Below are positions 55,171 to 64,000 of a DNA stretch of 64,000 bases, in pieces. How positions within the stretch are numbered: the stretch's first letter is position 1; the number at the start of each line of letters is the position of its first letter. The translations under genes were made by a program, and so were the position numbers. This DNA comes from 62-47 sp051954235. Its GTDB lineage: Bacteria; Pseudomonadota; Alphaproteobacteria; Rhizobiales; Xanthobacteraceae. Location of the stretch: positions 1-64,000 of the forward strand of contig JBQCHY010000044.1 of assembly GCA_051954235.1 (NCBI GenBank), given 5' to 3'. The notes under the pieces were generated by a model. The model was given only the letters and a program-made list of their open reading frames with translations, was not told the DNA's origin and did no database searches.

Positions 55171-55226
55171 CGCTCATAACAGTCTGGTTGCAGGTTCGAG
55201 TCCTGCCCGGACCCACCAACGATATC
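55171..55226 (+). repeat. Direct repeat, right copy (tRNA 3' remnant, candidate attR)
   Basis: GCTCATAACAGTCTGGTTGC and onward matches the 3' half of the tRNA at 28,361, including the T arm, CCACCAA and GATATCA past the tRNA end. The anticodon-arm and acceptor bases have drifted, so it cannot be a working tRNA. Confidence 0.55.
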
Positions 55227-55263
55227 AGCAGGTTGAGCGGGTGTTGGTCGGCGTCTCGCTGCA

Positions 55264-56094
55264 TCAATTCGTTGCGCCATCTAAACTCGCAGAGCAGTGA
55301 ATGCCTGCCGGGATTTTGTTGTCAGGATTTGGCAAGACCAATCGCACTCGGAAAGTATCACTTGCCGCGTCGATGATCGGATCAATCGCATCGACAACCA
55401 CCGGCAATACTTCATTCACAGGTGCACCGAGATGCAGCTTGGCGGGCATTCCAATATGGATGCTGTTATAGCGATTTGAGGGAAGCACGATGTCCGCATT
55501 GAGCGGATCAAACTGGACGATGGTCATGATGGGTTTGGTCTCGTAAACGTATTCTCCCGGCGCCAGCTTGAGTTCAGTCACGACACCATCGACAGGACTT
55601 TTGATGATTTTCAGATTGAGTTGCGCTTCCGATCGCGCGGCTTCAAGCATGGCCTGCTTCTGATCCGCTTGCGCTTTACGGATGGAAATCTGGTCTTGCT
55701 CAACCTTCGTTTCGTATTCGTCCACATCGTTGATTCTCGAGAACATGTTGGTGGCCAGCTTTTGCTTCCTCGCCAACTCGCGCTGGTCCCAGGCGAGATT
55801 GGTTTGAGCAGACTCGAGTTGGGTCGTGTTCTCGGCGCGGTGTCGGTCCAGAGCTAGCTGAGCTTCTTCGACCGTCGTATTGAGGCTTGCAACCGCCTGA
55901 CCGAGCTTAACCTTGTCGGCGCGGTCGACCAGAACCTTGGCGAGCAGGCCAAATACCGGACTTCCAAGATCGATGACCTGTTTGGGCTTTAACAGGCACG
56001 TCGTGGCATCGTCATCCAGTGCTCCTCCTTCCGCCGATGCGGGGCATCCAGCCAAAACACAAGCGATCACCACCAAGCAAGCCAATTTGAACAT
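55264..56094 (-). CDS. Lipoprotein-type membrane fusion (HlyD-like) protein
   Basis: A 276-residue periplasmic adaptor. The N terminus has a lipobox (ACVLAGCPAS), so it is probably a lipoprotein. It has a first lipoyl half (LGSPVFGLLAKVLVDRADKV), a coiled-coil hairpin at about 75-160, a second lipoyl half (IIKSPVDGVVTELKLAPGEY) and a short barrel (DIVLPSNRYNSIHIGMPAKL). No RND pump, ABC partner or TolC gene is adjacent. It is divergent from the giant adhesin gene and may serve its export or anchoring; this is inference. Confidence 0.85.
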   Translation of the reverse strand: MFKLACLVVIACVLAGCPASAEGGALDDDATTCLLKPKQVIDLGSPVFGLLAKVLVDRADKVKLGQAVASLNTTVEEAQLALDRHRAENTTQLESAQTNLAWDQRELARKQKLATNMFSRINDVDEYETKVEQDQISIRKAQADQKQAMLEAARSEAQLNLKIIKSPVDGVVTELKLAPGEYVYETKPIMTIVQFDPLNADIVLPSNRYNSIHIGMPAKLHLGAPVNEVLPVVVDAIDPIIDAASDTFRVRLVLPNPDNKIPAGIHCSASLDGATN

Positions 56095-56527
56095 CGATAT
56101 TCCGCCGTCGCAGTTTCAACGAAGGATAACGTTGAGTTCCACAGCATTAAAAGGGGAATTGTCGAAATCACGCGCCCCCGTCCTCCGAGGTCAGGAGAGC
56201 GCAGCGATCGATCGGTAAAGCACGTGCCCAAATACCTCGACCGGGAATGGCGGTGATCATGCGCACTCTGCTCAGTCTTTCGGGCTGGACAGTCCCAATC
56301 CGCTGCAGGCACATCTCATCTCTCGTCCGATGAAACTGCATCCGGCGTTGGCACATGAGACATTAGTCTAGTCTAGTCTTCAACATCCGTGAGACGGACT
56401 TTCTTAGCCGATCACGCATCCTTCATTGCGCGTTCCGTATTGGGAACCGATTTTGATTGACAGGTACCGGGTTCCCATGGAACTTGCGACCATTAGACGC
56501 AAAAGAATACCATTTGGGTGGAACGCC
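56095..56527. promoter_or_regulatory. Divergent control region before the giant surface protein
   Basis: 433 AT-richer bases. They contain a triple TCTAG-type tandem (TTAGTCTAGTCTAGTC near 56,365) and an inverted repeat GTTCC-N6-GGAAC at 56,432-56,447. GTTCCCATGGAAC at 56,471-56,483 is the reverse complement of the porin site at 3,748. The adhesin ATG at 56,528 has GGGTGGA upstream. Confidence 0.5.
56471..56483. promoter_or_regulatory. Palindromic candidate operator, second copy
   Basis: GTTCCCATGGAAC, flanked GG...TT as at 3,748-3,760, lies 44 bases before the adhesin start codon. Confidence 0.4.
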
Positions 56528-59500
56528 ATGAAGGTTTCCTTCGATTCGGCTTCCTCCGCGGCGGATTCGGGTCAATCCGGAGACGCTACGAAGTTGGCTG
56601 CCCTCACTAAGTATGCACCTAAGCTAGCTTCCTTATTTGTGTGGCATGCCCCTCCGCTTGAGAGCACCGACGCGGCTTGGCCGCAGGGTGTTCCACATAG
56701 CGAACGTCAATCTCCGTCGGTCTTGGACCATATTCGCCGCAAGATCGCGTCGCGACGTCAGAGGCGGGCAGAACGGTCGCGTCAAGCCAAGCAGTCCAAC
56801 GCGGCGGCCAAACGATTCTCCGCTAAGAACCGACAGGATAATTTTCAACTTGAGCCGCTAGAGCCGCGGTTGCTGATGTCAGCGGATCCGCTGACGGTCA
56901 ATCTCACGGCATCCGCCGATGTCGTGAGCATCGTTCAGCACGCCGATCTGAATGCCGATGGCGGTGCAATTCTCGATATCACCAACAATGGGACCACAAC
57001 CACTTATGGTGACGGTGCCAACGGCGTCAAATCGCTGACGATCAACGGACTTGGCGGCGACGACAAGTTTACGCTCGATGGATCGATATCCGTTGCCGTG
57101 ACCGTCGATGGCGGCAGTGGGACGGATACGATATTCGGTCCGAACCGCGATACCGATTGGCACATCGACAGCGCCAATGGCGGTTCGTTCGCCGGCATCA
57201 ACAGTTTCATCAGCGTTGAAGCCCTGGTTGGCGGTACTGCCGATGATAATTTTGCGTTTGGCTCACTCGGATCGCTGAGTGCCGGCATTTCCGGTGGCGG
57301 CGGCAGTGATGCGGTGGCGGTAATTGATGGCCCGGCGGCTCCCTATGCGGCCAATGCCTGGACGATCTCGGGTGCTGATGCCGGTTCGCTCAACGGGACG
57401 GCATTCTCCGGCATCGCTAATCTGGGGGGCGGCAAGGGAGCCGATACGTTTACGTTCCAATCCGGCGGATCGATTTCTGGCCTTATTGATGGCGGTCTCG
57501 ACGATGCATCGCCAGCTGTTCCCGCCACTGACACGCTCGATTTCCACGCGATCAGCAGCGTGGATGTTGATTTAGGAGCAGGTACAGCCACGGGCGTCGC
57601 CAGCTTCCAAGGCATTGACGCCGTTGTCGGCGGCAGCGGGGCGGACACACTCACTGGTTTCGACGCGCCTGCGGTTGCTTGGGTCATCGATGGGGCGAAT
57701 ACGGGCACGGTGGGAATAGCCACCAGCGATGCTCCGGCGCCAATCCGCTTCAGCGGGTTTGAAAATCTCACCGGGGTCGGCGACAGCGCCAGCGATGGAT
57801 TTACCTTCGAAGCGGGCGGCAGCATCTCCGGGACGGTGGACGGCGGCACGGGAACGTTCGACAGCATCAGCGTCTATCAATCGCCGGGACAATATACCGT
57901 CTTCAATCCCACAGCGGTCGATGCGTCCGGGACGCTATCGCTCAACGGCAAGACGATCCACTACGCTGGCATGGACCGCCAGGATTTCGTCGGTGGCGAT
58001 AACTTCAATCGTGTGATCACCGGCACGATTTTCGACGACCATATCGTCGTCGAAGACGATGCGACGCCCGATAACGGGATCATGCAGGTACGCTTCGTCG
58101 GCCACAACTTCTACGACGCCGCGACCGGAATAACCTCCGACGCCATTGCCATTACTGTCCCGGCGGATTCCTTGAAAATTCAAGGTGAGGCTGGTGCCGA
58201 TACGATCGAGGTGAAATCTCTCGACAGTAAATTCGCCGCCACCTTGGGACTCTACGGTAGCGTCCTCGACCAATATGGCCTGCCGGTCGACGACCCATTC
58301 GCCGACAACATCATTTTCAGCGGCAACATCAATACCAACAACGGTCTCATTGACGCATGGGCCGATCATATCACCGTCAATGATGGGGTGCAGATCGATA
58401 CCGGTGAAGAAGACGTCGTGCTGCGAGCCCGGAACATGGGGTTGAGCGATCTCGAAAACCTGTTGCCGGTCTATGCCACTTCGCGTTCGGTATCGATCGA
58501 TGTCGGCGCGGGAGCGAACATCAAAGCGGGCGGAATCTATCTAGTTGCCGAGTCCGCGGAGCAGAGCATCGGCGACGCTATCGGTGCCCCCAAAGAGGTT
58601 GGCAACTTCGTTATCGCTCCCCTGGCCGATAAGTTCGCCGAATTCACGGCGCTGCCGGTCAAGGTGCTGGTCAAGAATTCGAGCGCTGCCATCACGTTGC
58701 ACGATGGGGCGGCTCTCACCGGCTCCGGCACTGTCGGTCTCTATGCCACGGCGGGCGCCGACGCCTCCGGCAATGCGATCGGCAATGTGTTCAGCATCGG
58801 CTATGCACGGGCGTCGGTCAACGCGACCATCAACATTCAAACCAATGCGAAGATTGATGCCGGCGGGGCCGTCGCTGTGCTTGCGACCGGCGAGGCAAAC
58901 GCTCACCTGACTGCGGAGACGGACCTCAGCCTGGATGCTTCCAAGTTGATCGGCGGCATTACCGGTGGCAGCCCGGAAGTCGCCGGGGCGTTGGCGATCA
59001 CTGACGCCAATACTGTTTCGCACATTAATGTCGCCAAAGGCGCGTCGATCATCGCTGCCACTACCGCTAACGTCATCGCCAGCGGCAACAGTACGTCCGA
59101 TGCGGAAGCGACGTCGGGCCTGTTTGCCGACGGCAAGGCCGGTTTGGCGTTCGGTTTGGATTTTTCGAACGCCGATATCAAGACGGTAGTTGACGGCACT
59201 GTGGTGGCGCACGCTGACCCGACAGCGGGTTATACCGTCAAGATTGAGATCGACCCGACAGTCACCTGGGATGGCACTGGCACGCCGCCCGTCGGCTATG
59301 TCGATTATGCGAATGATCGCATCTATGTCGGCCCGAACGCGCTCGTTGACGAAGACGTCATCACCTACACCAATCGCCGCGGTACCAGTATCGGCGGACT
59401 GGTGGATGGCCGGCAGTACTTTATCGTCACTACCGACGAGCCGGGCTGGATTCAGCTCGCCGAGACCCAAACCAACGCGTTGCGTGCGATCGCAGGGTAT

Positions 59501-62500
59501 CCGCAAGGCAATGTCGTGGACTTGCGCACGGATATCGGTCCGGCGACTGACGATAACAGACTCAGTTTTGACAGCAGCAATGTCGATTCTGGCAAAAACA
59601 CCATTGCGCTCCAGCGCAACGGTGCCGCGGTGTTCAACACCTTCGAACTGGGGCAGGCGGTGGTCTACAAAGCCGCGCCTGGCAGCTCCATCGAGGGGCT
59701 GGTCGACGGTAACACCTACTACGTGATCGCCAGTACCAATGAGCAGGATCTCCAGGGCAATTCACGTTTTGCTGACACTCAGGTCATTCGTCTCGCGGAG
59801 ACCGAGAACGAGGCGCGCTCCGGCGTCGGCATCGACATCGGCCCCGCCACTGGCTCCGGTTTCCAGCTTATCGCCAAACATGTGCTGGATTCCGGCTATG
59901 CGACCGGCATCGGCATCGTCGCCCAGCTCAGCGCCGATAATGGTGCGACATCCGAGGCGGGCCTGAAGAGCGAAGATACCAGCCCGAAAAACAAGATTTC
60001 CGAGCTAAGGGAAAATATCCCGAGCAACTATCTCTCGGGTCTGTTCGACATCATCGGCAAGTCCTATTCGGATCACGCGAGTGCGCCGCAGGCCGGTGCC
60101 GCCGGCAAACTCAACGTCGCCGGCGCACTGTCGTTTACCTATGCCACGCACGATGTGCGCGCCGACGTGCTTGGCGACGCAGTGCTGAAGTCCAACGAAG
60201 ACCTCGAGGTCAGGGCGACTATCGACCAGGGGACCAAGCTTTCGGCGCATAGCGAAACCGAACCGCAGGAGGGCGGTGCCACCAGCACCAGCGCCGATAA
60301 CAGCGTCAGCGTTGCTGTCAGCATCGGTGTCATCGACAACACCGCGCTCGCGACCGTTCACGGCGGTGCCCAACTCGACGCGCTGCGTGTTATGCGCGTC
60401 GTCTCCGAGGTCAGCTATCCCCTCACTACCCGCTTCGATCAGTTCGTGCCGCTTTCGTGGGGCGAACTGACGGACTCGCTGCGTACCGATGGCCCCTCGG
60501 CGATCACCAAATATCTGAACACCAACCTGGGTGCGGTGGACGCGTTCTTCAACACCTGGACTGCGTCCACAGCGAAGGGCGAGAAGATCGGCGTCGCCGG
60601 GTCGGTGTCGGTGCTTGTGTATGACAACGATTCCGAGGCCGTGGTGCAGAACGGCGCGTTGCTCAATCAAGACATCGACTGGCGCGACGACGCCAAGAAT
60701 CCGCACCCGAACCAAGCTGCCGAGATACCTGACGGTAAAGGCGAGCAGGTGGTGAACGTCGAAGGCGCGAATTTCCAGCAGACGATCAACATGACGGGTA
60801 TCTTCGCGCTGCCCGACCTGACGCTCGACATAGTGCCGATCATCGGTCCGTCGCAGAAGGACGCCAAGCTGTGGGAGAAGTATCGGCTGAACAAGGAGCT
60901 CAGCCTCGATCCTTTCGGCGCCAGCGGCGAAACCGGAGGTGCCGGCGGCGCGATCTTCATCAGCGTGCAGAAGAACACCACGCATGCGATCATCGAGGAC
61001 GGCGCCAAGGTCTATACCGGGGCGGACGGTGGCCTCGACATCAAAGCCAAGGAGGCGCTGCTCAACGTCAACCTGGCGCAGAGCTTTGCCACGGGTAAAA
61101 CCTTCGCCATTGGCGGCACGGTGCTCTATTCCGGCCAGACCAGCGACACCTTGGCCCAACTCGGCAGCGCCGCCGTCGTCACCGGGCGCAACGTCGAGAT
61201 CACCGCTGACGATCAGACGACCACCGTGACCTGGGCCGGCGGCATTGCCAAGGGCGAGTCGGTCGGCGTGGGTATCTCGGTCGCCGTCAACGACCTGAAC
61301 CGACAGACGCGCGCCGTGATCGGCGACCCCGATGCGCAGGCAGGCAGCGGCATTGACGAACACTCCAGTATCGACGTCGAAGGCGGCGTCGATGTGCTGG
61401 CGAAGGTCGATGGCGACGTGTGGGCCTTCACCGTTGCGGGCGCCGTCGCATCGCAAGGCACGCCGGAAAATCCCACGGCCGCTGCCGCCCCGGCTCCCCC
61501 TGCGCCTGGCGCGCCCCCTGTGCCGGGGACTGCCGGACCAGCCGCCAACGAACCCAAGACCGGCATCGGCGTCGCTGCCGCGGCGTCGGTCAACCTGGTT
61601 CACGATGTCGTTCAGGCCTCGATTACCGACACCGGCGACGTGCATGCCGGCTTTATCGCGGTCGATGCCGACAATCGCATGGGCATCGTTGCAGCTACGG
61701 GCGGCGTCGCTTTCGCCAAGGTCAACAGCGGTAGCACTGCGATCGGCCTGGCGGGTGCGTTCAGCCTCAACCAGATCGACAGTCCGACCACGGCGTTGGT
61801 GCAAGGCACCGCCTTTACGCTCACCGGTGAAGACCTCAGCCCGGCGACGAGTGAAGACACGTTGCGTGTGCGTGCCGAGCACGAAGCCCGCATCGTCTCG
61901 ATTGCAGCCGGTGGTGCCGGCGCGGTCGCGGCGGGCGGTGCCGGCGGTAGCGGTGGCTCGACCGCTGTAGCGGTCGCAGGCTCGGTATCCGTCAATCTCA
62001 TCAGCGGCGACACCTCGGCGCTGTTCACGAACAATACCGCGCTGCTGGAGTCCGGCGACGCGTTGGTGGAAGCCAGCGACACCGCGACCATTGTTGCCGC
62101 GGCTGGAGGCTTGGCATTGTCCTTCGCCAATGGCGCACAGGGAAGTTCGACCGCGGTGGCGGCTGGCGTCGCTGTTGCCTACAATTCGATCGCCGGCGAT
62201 ACGCAGGCCTTGATCGATCACTCCACATTGAGCTGGGAAGACGGTGCCGCCGGCGATCTTCGCGTAGAGGCGACCAGCGCACGGACCATCCAGGCTTACA
62301 CGCTGGCCGCGTCGGTGGCCGGCGCGCTCGGGACGGAAGGCTCCGGTATCGCCGGGGCAGGTGCCGGTTCGGGCGCCATCAATCTGATCGAAGGCTCGAC
62401 CGTGGCGGCGCTGCGCGACAGCCTCGTGACGACGGGCGAAGGTGCCATTTTCGTCGAGGCGACCGACGAATCCAAGATCACCGCCGCCGCCGGCGGCATC

Positions 62501-64000
62501 GCTGGCGCACTGGGCCTGTCATCGCAGTCGGTGTCGGGCGCGATTGCCTTTGGCGCCGCGTTCGCGATCAACCAGATCGGCGATGCGGGTAATGATGTCG
62601 TATTGGCCGAGATCAGTGGTTCGACGGTTTCCGCTGGTGGCGAGGTTTCTGTCGAGGCTGAATCGTCGGCTAGTATTTACGCGCTGACGCTGGGTGTTGC
62701 GGCAGGCGGCAGTATCTCGGGTAGCGGCACCGCTCTGGCGGGAAGCCTGGCCGGTTCGCTGTCGGTCAACAAGATCCGCGGCGATACCCAAGCCAAGATT
62801 CGCAATGGCTCGAAGGTCAGCGCCTCGGGCGCTGTTAGCGTCAAAGCCGAAGATACATCATCGATCAAAGCCGATGCCGGCGGGTTCGCGCTGGCGCTTG
62901 CCGCCAGCGGCGACGGCCTTGCGATCGGCCTTGCCGTCGGGGCATCGGTTGCGGTCAATGACATCGGTGCCGATGTGCTTGCCAGCGTTGATGGCAGCGA
63001 TATCGAGCGTGCTGATGGCCTGAATGTTACGGCGTCGTCGGATGCTGCTATCGATGCGGTGACTTTGGTCGGCAGCGTCGCGGTTGCGGTTAGTGGATCC
63101 GCCGCCGGGGGCGTTGCGGGCGCCGCGGCAATTGCGGTCAATACGATCGCAAACTCGACGCAGGCTCAGATCAACGCCTCGGACGTCGCGCTTGATGGTG
63201 GTGCGGTCACGGTTAGCGCCAGCGATGCTTCGGAAATCAACGCCGACTCCGGTGGAGCGGCGGTAGCCGTGGCGGTGGGCGGCGGCGAAGGTGGCCTGGG
63301 TATCTCACTGGGGGCCGGGGTATCGGTCAACACCATCAGCAACAACGTATCCGCATCCATCGACAGTTCGACAGTGACGGCGAAGGCCGGTGTCAGCGTC
63401 GAGGCGACCTCCGAGGCAAGCGTTCGTGCTTTCACATTCGGCTTGGCTGGCGCTGTCGGAGGCAGCGGCGGTGTCGGCGGCGCGCTTGCCGGTGCCGGTT
63501 CGGGTTCGAGTGCGACCGTTGCAAACACCACGACGGCCCACATCCAGAGCAGCACCATTCACGCTGGAGGCGATCTCACGGTCCAGGCCACCGACGGTGC
63601 CAAGATCGACACGATAGCCGGCGCTGTGGCGCTGGCGGTCGGCATAGGTGGCACAGGCGGTGCTTCGGTGGCTGCCGGCGTCTCGGTGGCCATCAACAAT
63701 ATCAGCAACACGACGGCTGCAACGGTCGAGAACAGCACCTTTGACGACACTGGCAACGTCACCATTGCCGCCAGTTCGGATGCGGTGATCAATTCCGTCA
63801 CGGTGGCAGGCGCCGCCAGCGTTGGTGGCGGCGGCGAGCTCGGGATAGCCTTCGCCGGCGCGGGCGCGGTGTCAATCAACAATATTCACAACACGCTTGA
63901 GGCAAAGGCGGAGGATTCCAGTTTCACGCTGCACGCTGGGTCGGATTTCCATGTGACGGCCGACGATGACAGCCACATGAGGGCAGATGCCGCAGCCGTG
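56528..64000 (+). CDS. Giant LEPR-XLL surface protein (partial, runs off the window)
   Basis: At least 2,491 residues, open to the last base, so the stop lies outside. The first 107 residues are polar and strongly basic near 75-107 (RRKIASRRQRRAERSRQAKQ) with no Sec signal. LEPLEPRLLMSADPL at 108-122 is the LEPR-XLL motif known at the start of very large secreted proteins. Residues about 130-600 hold Gly/Asp-rich repeats (FSGFENLTGV, GGSGADTLTG). From about 740 on come degenerate Ala/Gly/Val-rich repeats of about 62 residues with the core V-x-V-N-x-I...A-x-I, probably a long beta-helix. A cell-surface or biofilm adhesin secreted by a type I-like route is likely. The C-terminal export signal cannot be seen. 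Confidence 0.85.
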   Translation, partial: MKVSFDSASSAADSGQSGDATKLAALTKYAPKLASLFVWHAPPLESTDAAWPQGVPHSERQSPSVLDHIRRKIASRRQRRAERSRQAKQSNAAAKRFSAKNRQDNFQLEPLEPRLLMSADPLTVNLTASADVVSIVQHADLNADGGAILDITNNGTTTTYGDGANGVKSLTINGLGGDDKFTLDGSISVAVTVDGGSGTDTIFGPNRDTDWHIDSANGGSFAGINSFISVEALVGGTADDNFAFGSLGSLSAGISGGGGSDAVAVIDGPAAPYAANAWTISGADAGSLNGTAFSGIANLGGGKGADTFTFQSGGSISGLIDGGLDDASPAVPATDTLDFHAISSVDVDLGAGTATGVASFQGIDAVVGGSGADTLTGFDAPAVAWVIDGANTGTVGIATSDAPAPIRFSGFENLTGVGDSASDGFTFEAGGSISGTVDGGTGTFDSISVYQSPGQYTVFNPTAVDASGTLSLNGKTIHYAGMDRQDFVGGDNFNRVITGTIFDDHIVVEDDATPDNGIMQVRFVGHNFYDAATGITSDAIAITVPADSLKIQGEAGADTIEVKSLDSKFAATLGLYGSVLDQYGLPVDDPFADNIIFSGNINTNNGLIDAWADHITVNDGVQIDTGEEDVVLRARNMGLSDLENLLPVYATSRSVSIDVGAGANIKAGGIYLVAESAEQSIGDAIGAPKEVGNFVIAPLADKFAEFTALPVKVLVKNSSAAITLHDGAALTGSGTVGLYATAGADASGNAIGNVFSIGYARASVNATINIQTNAKIDAGGAVAVLATGEANAHLTAETDLSLDASKLIGGITGGSPEVAGALAITDANTVSHINVAKGASIIAATTANVIASGNSTSDAEATSGLFADGKAGLAFGLDFSNADIKTVVDGTVVAHADPTAGYTVKIEIDPTVTWDGTGTPPVGYVDYANDRIYVGPNALVDEDVITYTNRRGTSIGGLVDGRQYFIVTTDEPGWIQLAETQTNALRAIAGYPQGNVVDLRTDIGPATDDNRLSFDSSNVDSGKNTIALQRNGAAVFNTFELGQAVVYKAAPGSSIEGLVDGNTYYVIASTNEQDLQGNSRFADTQVIRLAETENEARSGVGIDIGPATGSGFQLIAKHVLDSGYATGIGIVAQLSADNGATSEAGLKSEDTSPKNKISELRENIPSNYLSGLFDIIGKSYSDHASAPQAGAAGKLNVAGALSFTYATHDVRADVLGDAVLKSNEDLEVRATIDQGTKLSAHSETEPQEGGATSTSADNSVSVAVSIGVIDNTALATVHGGAQLDALRVMRVVSEVSYPLTTRFDQFVPLSWGELTDSLRTDGPSAITKYLNTNLGAVDAFFNTWTASTAKGEKIGVAGSVSVLVYDNDSEAVVQNGALLNQDIDWRDDAKNPHPNQAAEIPDGKGEQVVNVEGANFQQTINMTGIFALPDLTLDIVPIIGPSQKDAKLWEKYRLNKELSLDPFGASGETGGAGGAIFISVQKNTTHAIIEDGAKVYTGADGGLDIKAKEALLNVNLAQSFATGKTFAIGGTVLYSGQTSDTLAQLGSAAVVTGRNVEITADDQTTTVTWAGGIAKGESVGVGISVAVNDLNRQTRAVIGDPDAQAGSGIDEHSSIDVEGGVDVLAKVDGDVWAFTVAGAVASQGTPENPTAAAAPAPPAPGAPPVPGTAGPAANEPKTGIGVAAAASVNLVHDVVQASITDTGDVHAGFIAVDADNRMGIVAATGGVAFAKVNSGSTAIGLAGAFSLNQIDSPTTALVQGTAFTLTGEDLSPATSEDTLRVRAEHEARIVSIAAGGAGAVAAGGAGGSGGSTAVAVAGSVSVNLISGDTSALFTNNTALLESGDALVEASDTATIVAAAGGLALSFANGAQGSSTAVAAGVAVAYNSIAGDTQALIDHSTLSWEDGAAGDLRVEATSARTIQAYTLAASVAGALGTEGSGIAGAGAGSGAINLIEGSTVAALRDSLVTTGEGAIFVEATDESKITAAAGGIAGALGLSSQSVSGAIAFGAAFAINQIGDAGNDVVLAEISGSTVSAGGEVSVEAESSASIYALTLGVAAGGSISGSGTALAGSLAGSLSVNKIRGDTQAKIRNGSKVSASGAVSVKAEDTSSIKADAGGFALALAASGDGLAIGLAVGASVAVNDIGADVLASVDGSDIERADGLNVTASSDAAIDAVTLVGSVAVAVSGSAAGGVAGAAAIAVNTIANSTQAQINASDVALDGGAVTVSASDASEINADSGGAAVAVAVGGGEGGLGISLGAGVSVNTISNNVSASIDSSTVTAKAGVSVEATSEASVRAFTFGLAGAVGGSGGVGGALAGAGSGSSATVANTTTAHIQSSTIHAGGDLTVQATDGAKIDTIAGAVALAVGIGGTGGASVAAGVSVAINNISNTTAATVENSTFDDTGNVTIAASSDAVINSVTVAGAASVGGGGELGIAFAGAGAVSINNIHNTLEAKAEDSSFTLHAGSDFHVTADDDSHMRADAAAV
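58740..64000 (+). repeat. Degenerate repeats of about 62 residues in the giant protein
   Basis: Units share SVSVNxI...A-x-I...V-x-A-x-x-x-A...A-G-G. The core recurs near 61,990, 62,180, 62,380, 62,560, 62,765, 62,950, 63,135, 63,325, 63,520, 63,690 and 63,870, roughly every 188 bases. Looser copies reach back to about 58,740. Confidence 0.65.

Noticed and set aside
60005..62221. 738-codon minus-strand frame within the adhesin region
   Set aside because: The plus frame from 56,528 stays open through it with coherent repeats; the minus reading shows only low-complexity Arg/Ala/Gly/Asp runs.

Overview
The window looks like a chromosome segment of a high-GC alphaproteobacterium of the Hyphomicrobiales, most likely the Bradyrhizobium / Rhodopseudomonas / Afipia group. 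The evidence is a canonical CtrA (Asp51), the ChpT phosphotransferase, a DUF1134/EipA envelope protein, Omp25/Omp31-type porins, GANTC (CcrM) sites upstream of ctrA, an EcfG-type stress promoter (GGAAC-N17-CGTT), and families of short palindromic repeats typical of these genomes. Genus is inference; no rRNA or housekeeping marker lies in the window.

Bases 1-28,360 read as core genome. They hold a ThDP enzyme, two outer-membrane beta-barrel genes, a methyl-accepting chemotaxis protein, a HicA/HicB toxin-antitoxin pair next to tRNA-Val(CAC), a coiled-coil membrane protein, EipA, a YHS protein and CysQ. A signalling block follows: chpT, cheA (with receiver), cheW, cheY, cheB, cheR. Then come a conserved DUF350 / DUF1190 / glutathionylspermidine-synthase-like trio, ctrA facing fliI-fliJ, a small exported protein with a stress promoter, flhA behind a candidate CtrA box, and an MFS transporter. 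Several short repeats are scattered in the gaps.

A tRNA with CAU anticodon (probably Ile2) at 28,361 may mark the left edge of an accessory region. A decayed copy of its 3' half, including about 10 bases beyond the CCA end, lies at 55,171-55,226. Between them are an alkylsulfatase, a ClC protein, a two-protein NRPS system, a Wzm/Wzt-type ABC exporter, a GNAT acetyltransferase, a 4'-phosphopantetheinyl transferase, TamB and TamA, a type I secretion ABC/MFP pair, and a secreted glycosidase with RTX repeats. The NRPS system is C-A-T with a beta-alanine-like code, plus C-T-TE with a cysteine nucleophile. No integrase was recognised.

The last 8.7 kb holds a lipoprotein-type membrane fusion protein. 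Divergent to it is the start of a giant surface protein (at least 2,491 residues, open to the window end) with an N-terminal LEPRLL motif and many degenerate repeats of about 62 residues. As a whole, the accessory part looks like a surface and secretion locus: one exported nonribosomal product, one T1SS-secreted glycosidase and one giant adhesin-like protein. The NRPS/ABC-exporter block is the best candidate for an undescribed system.
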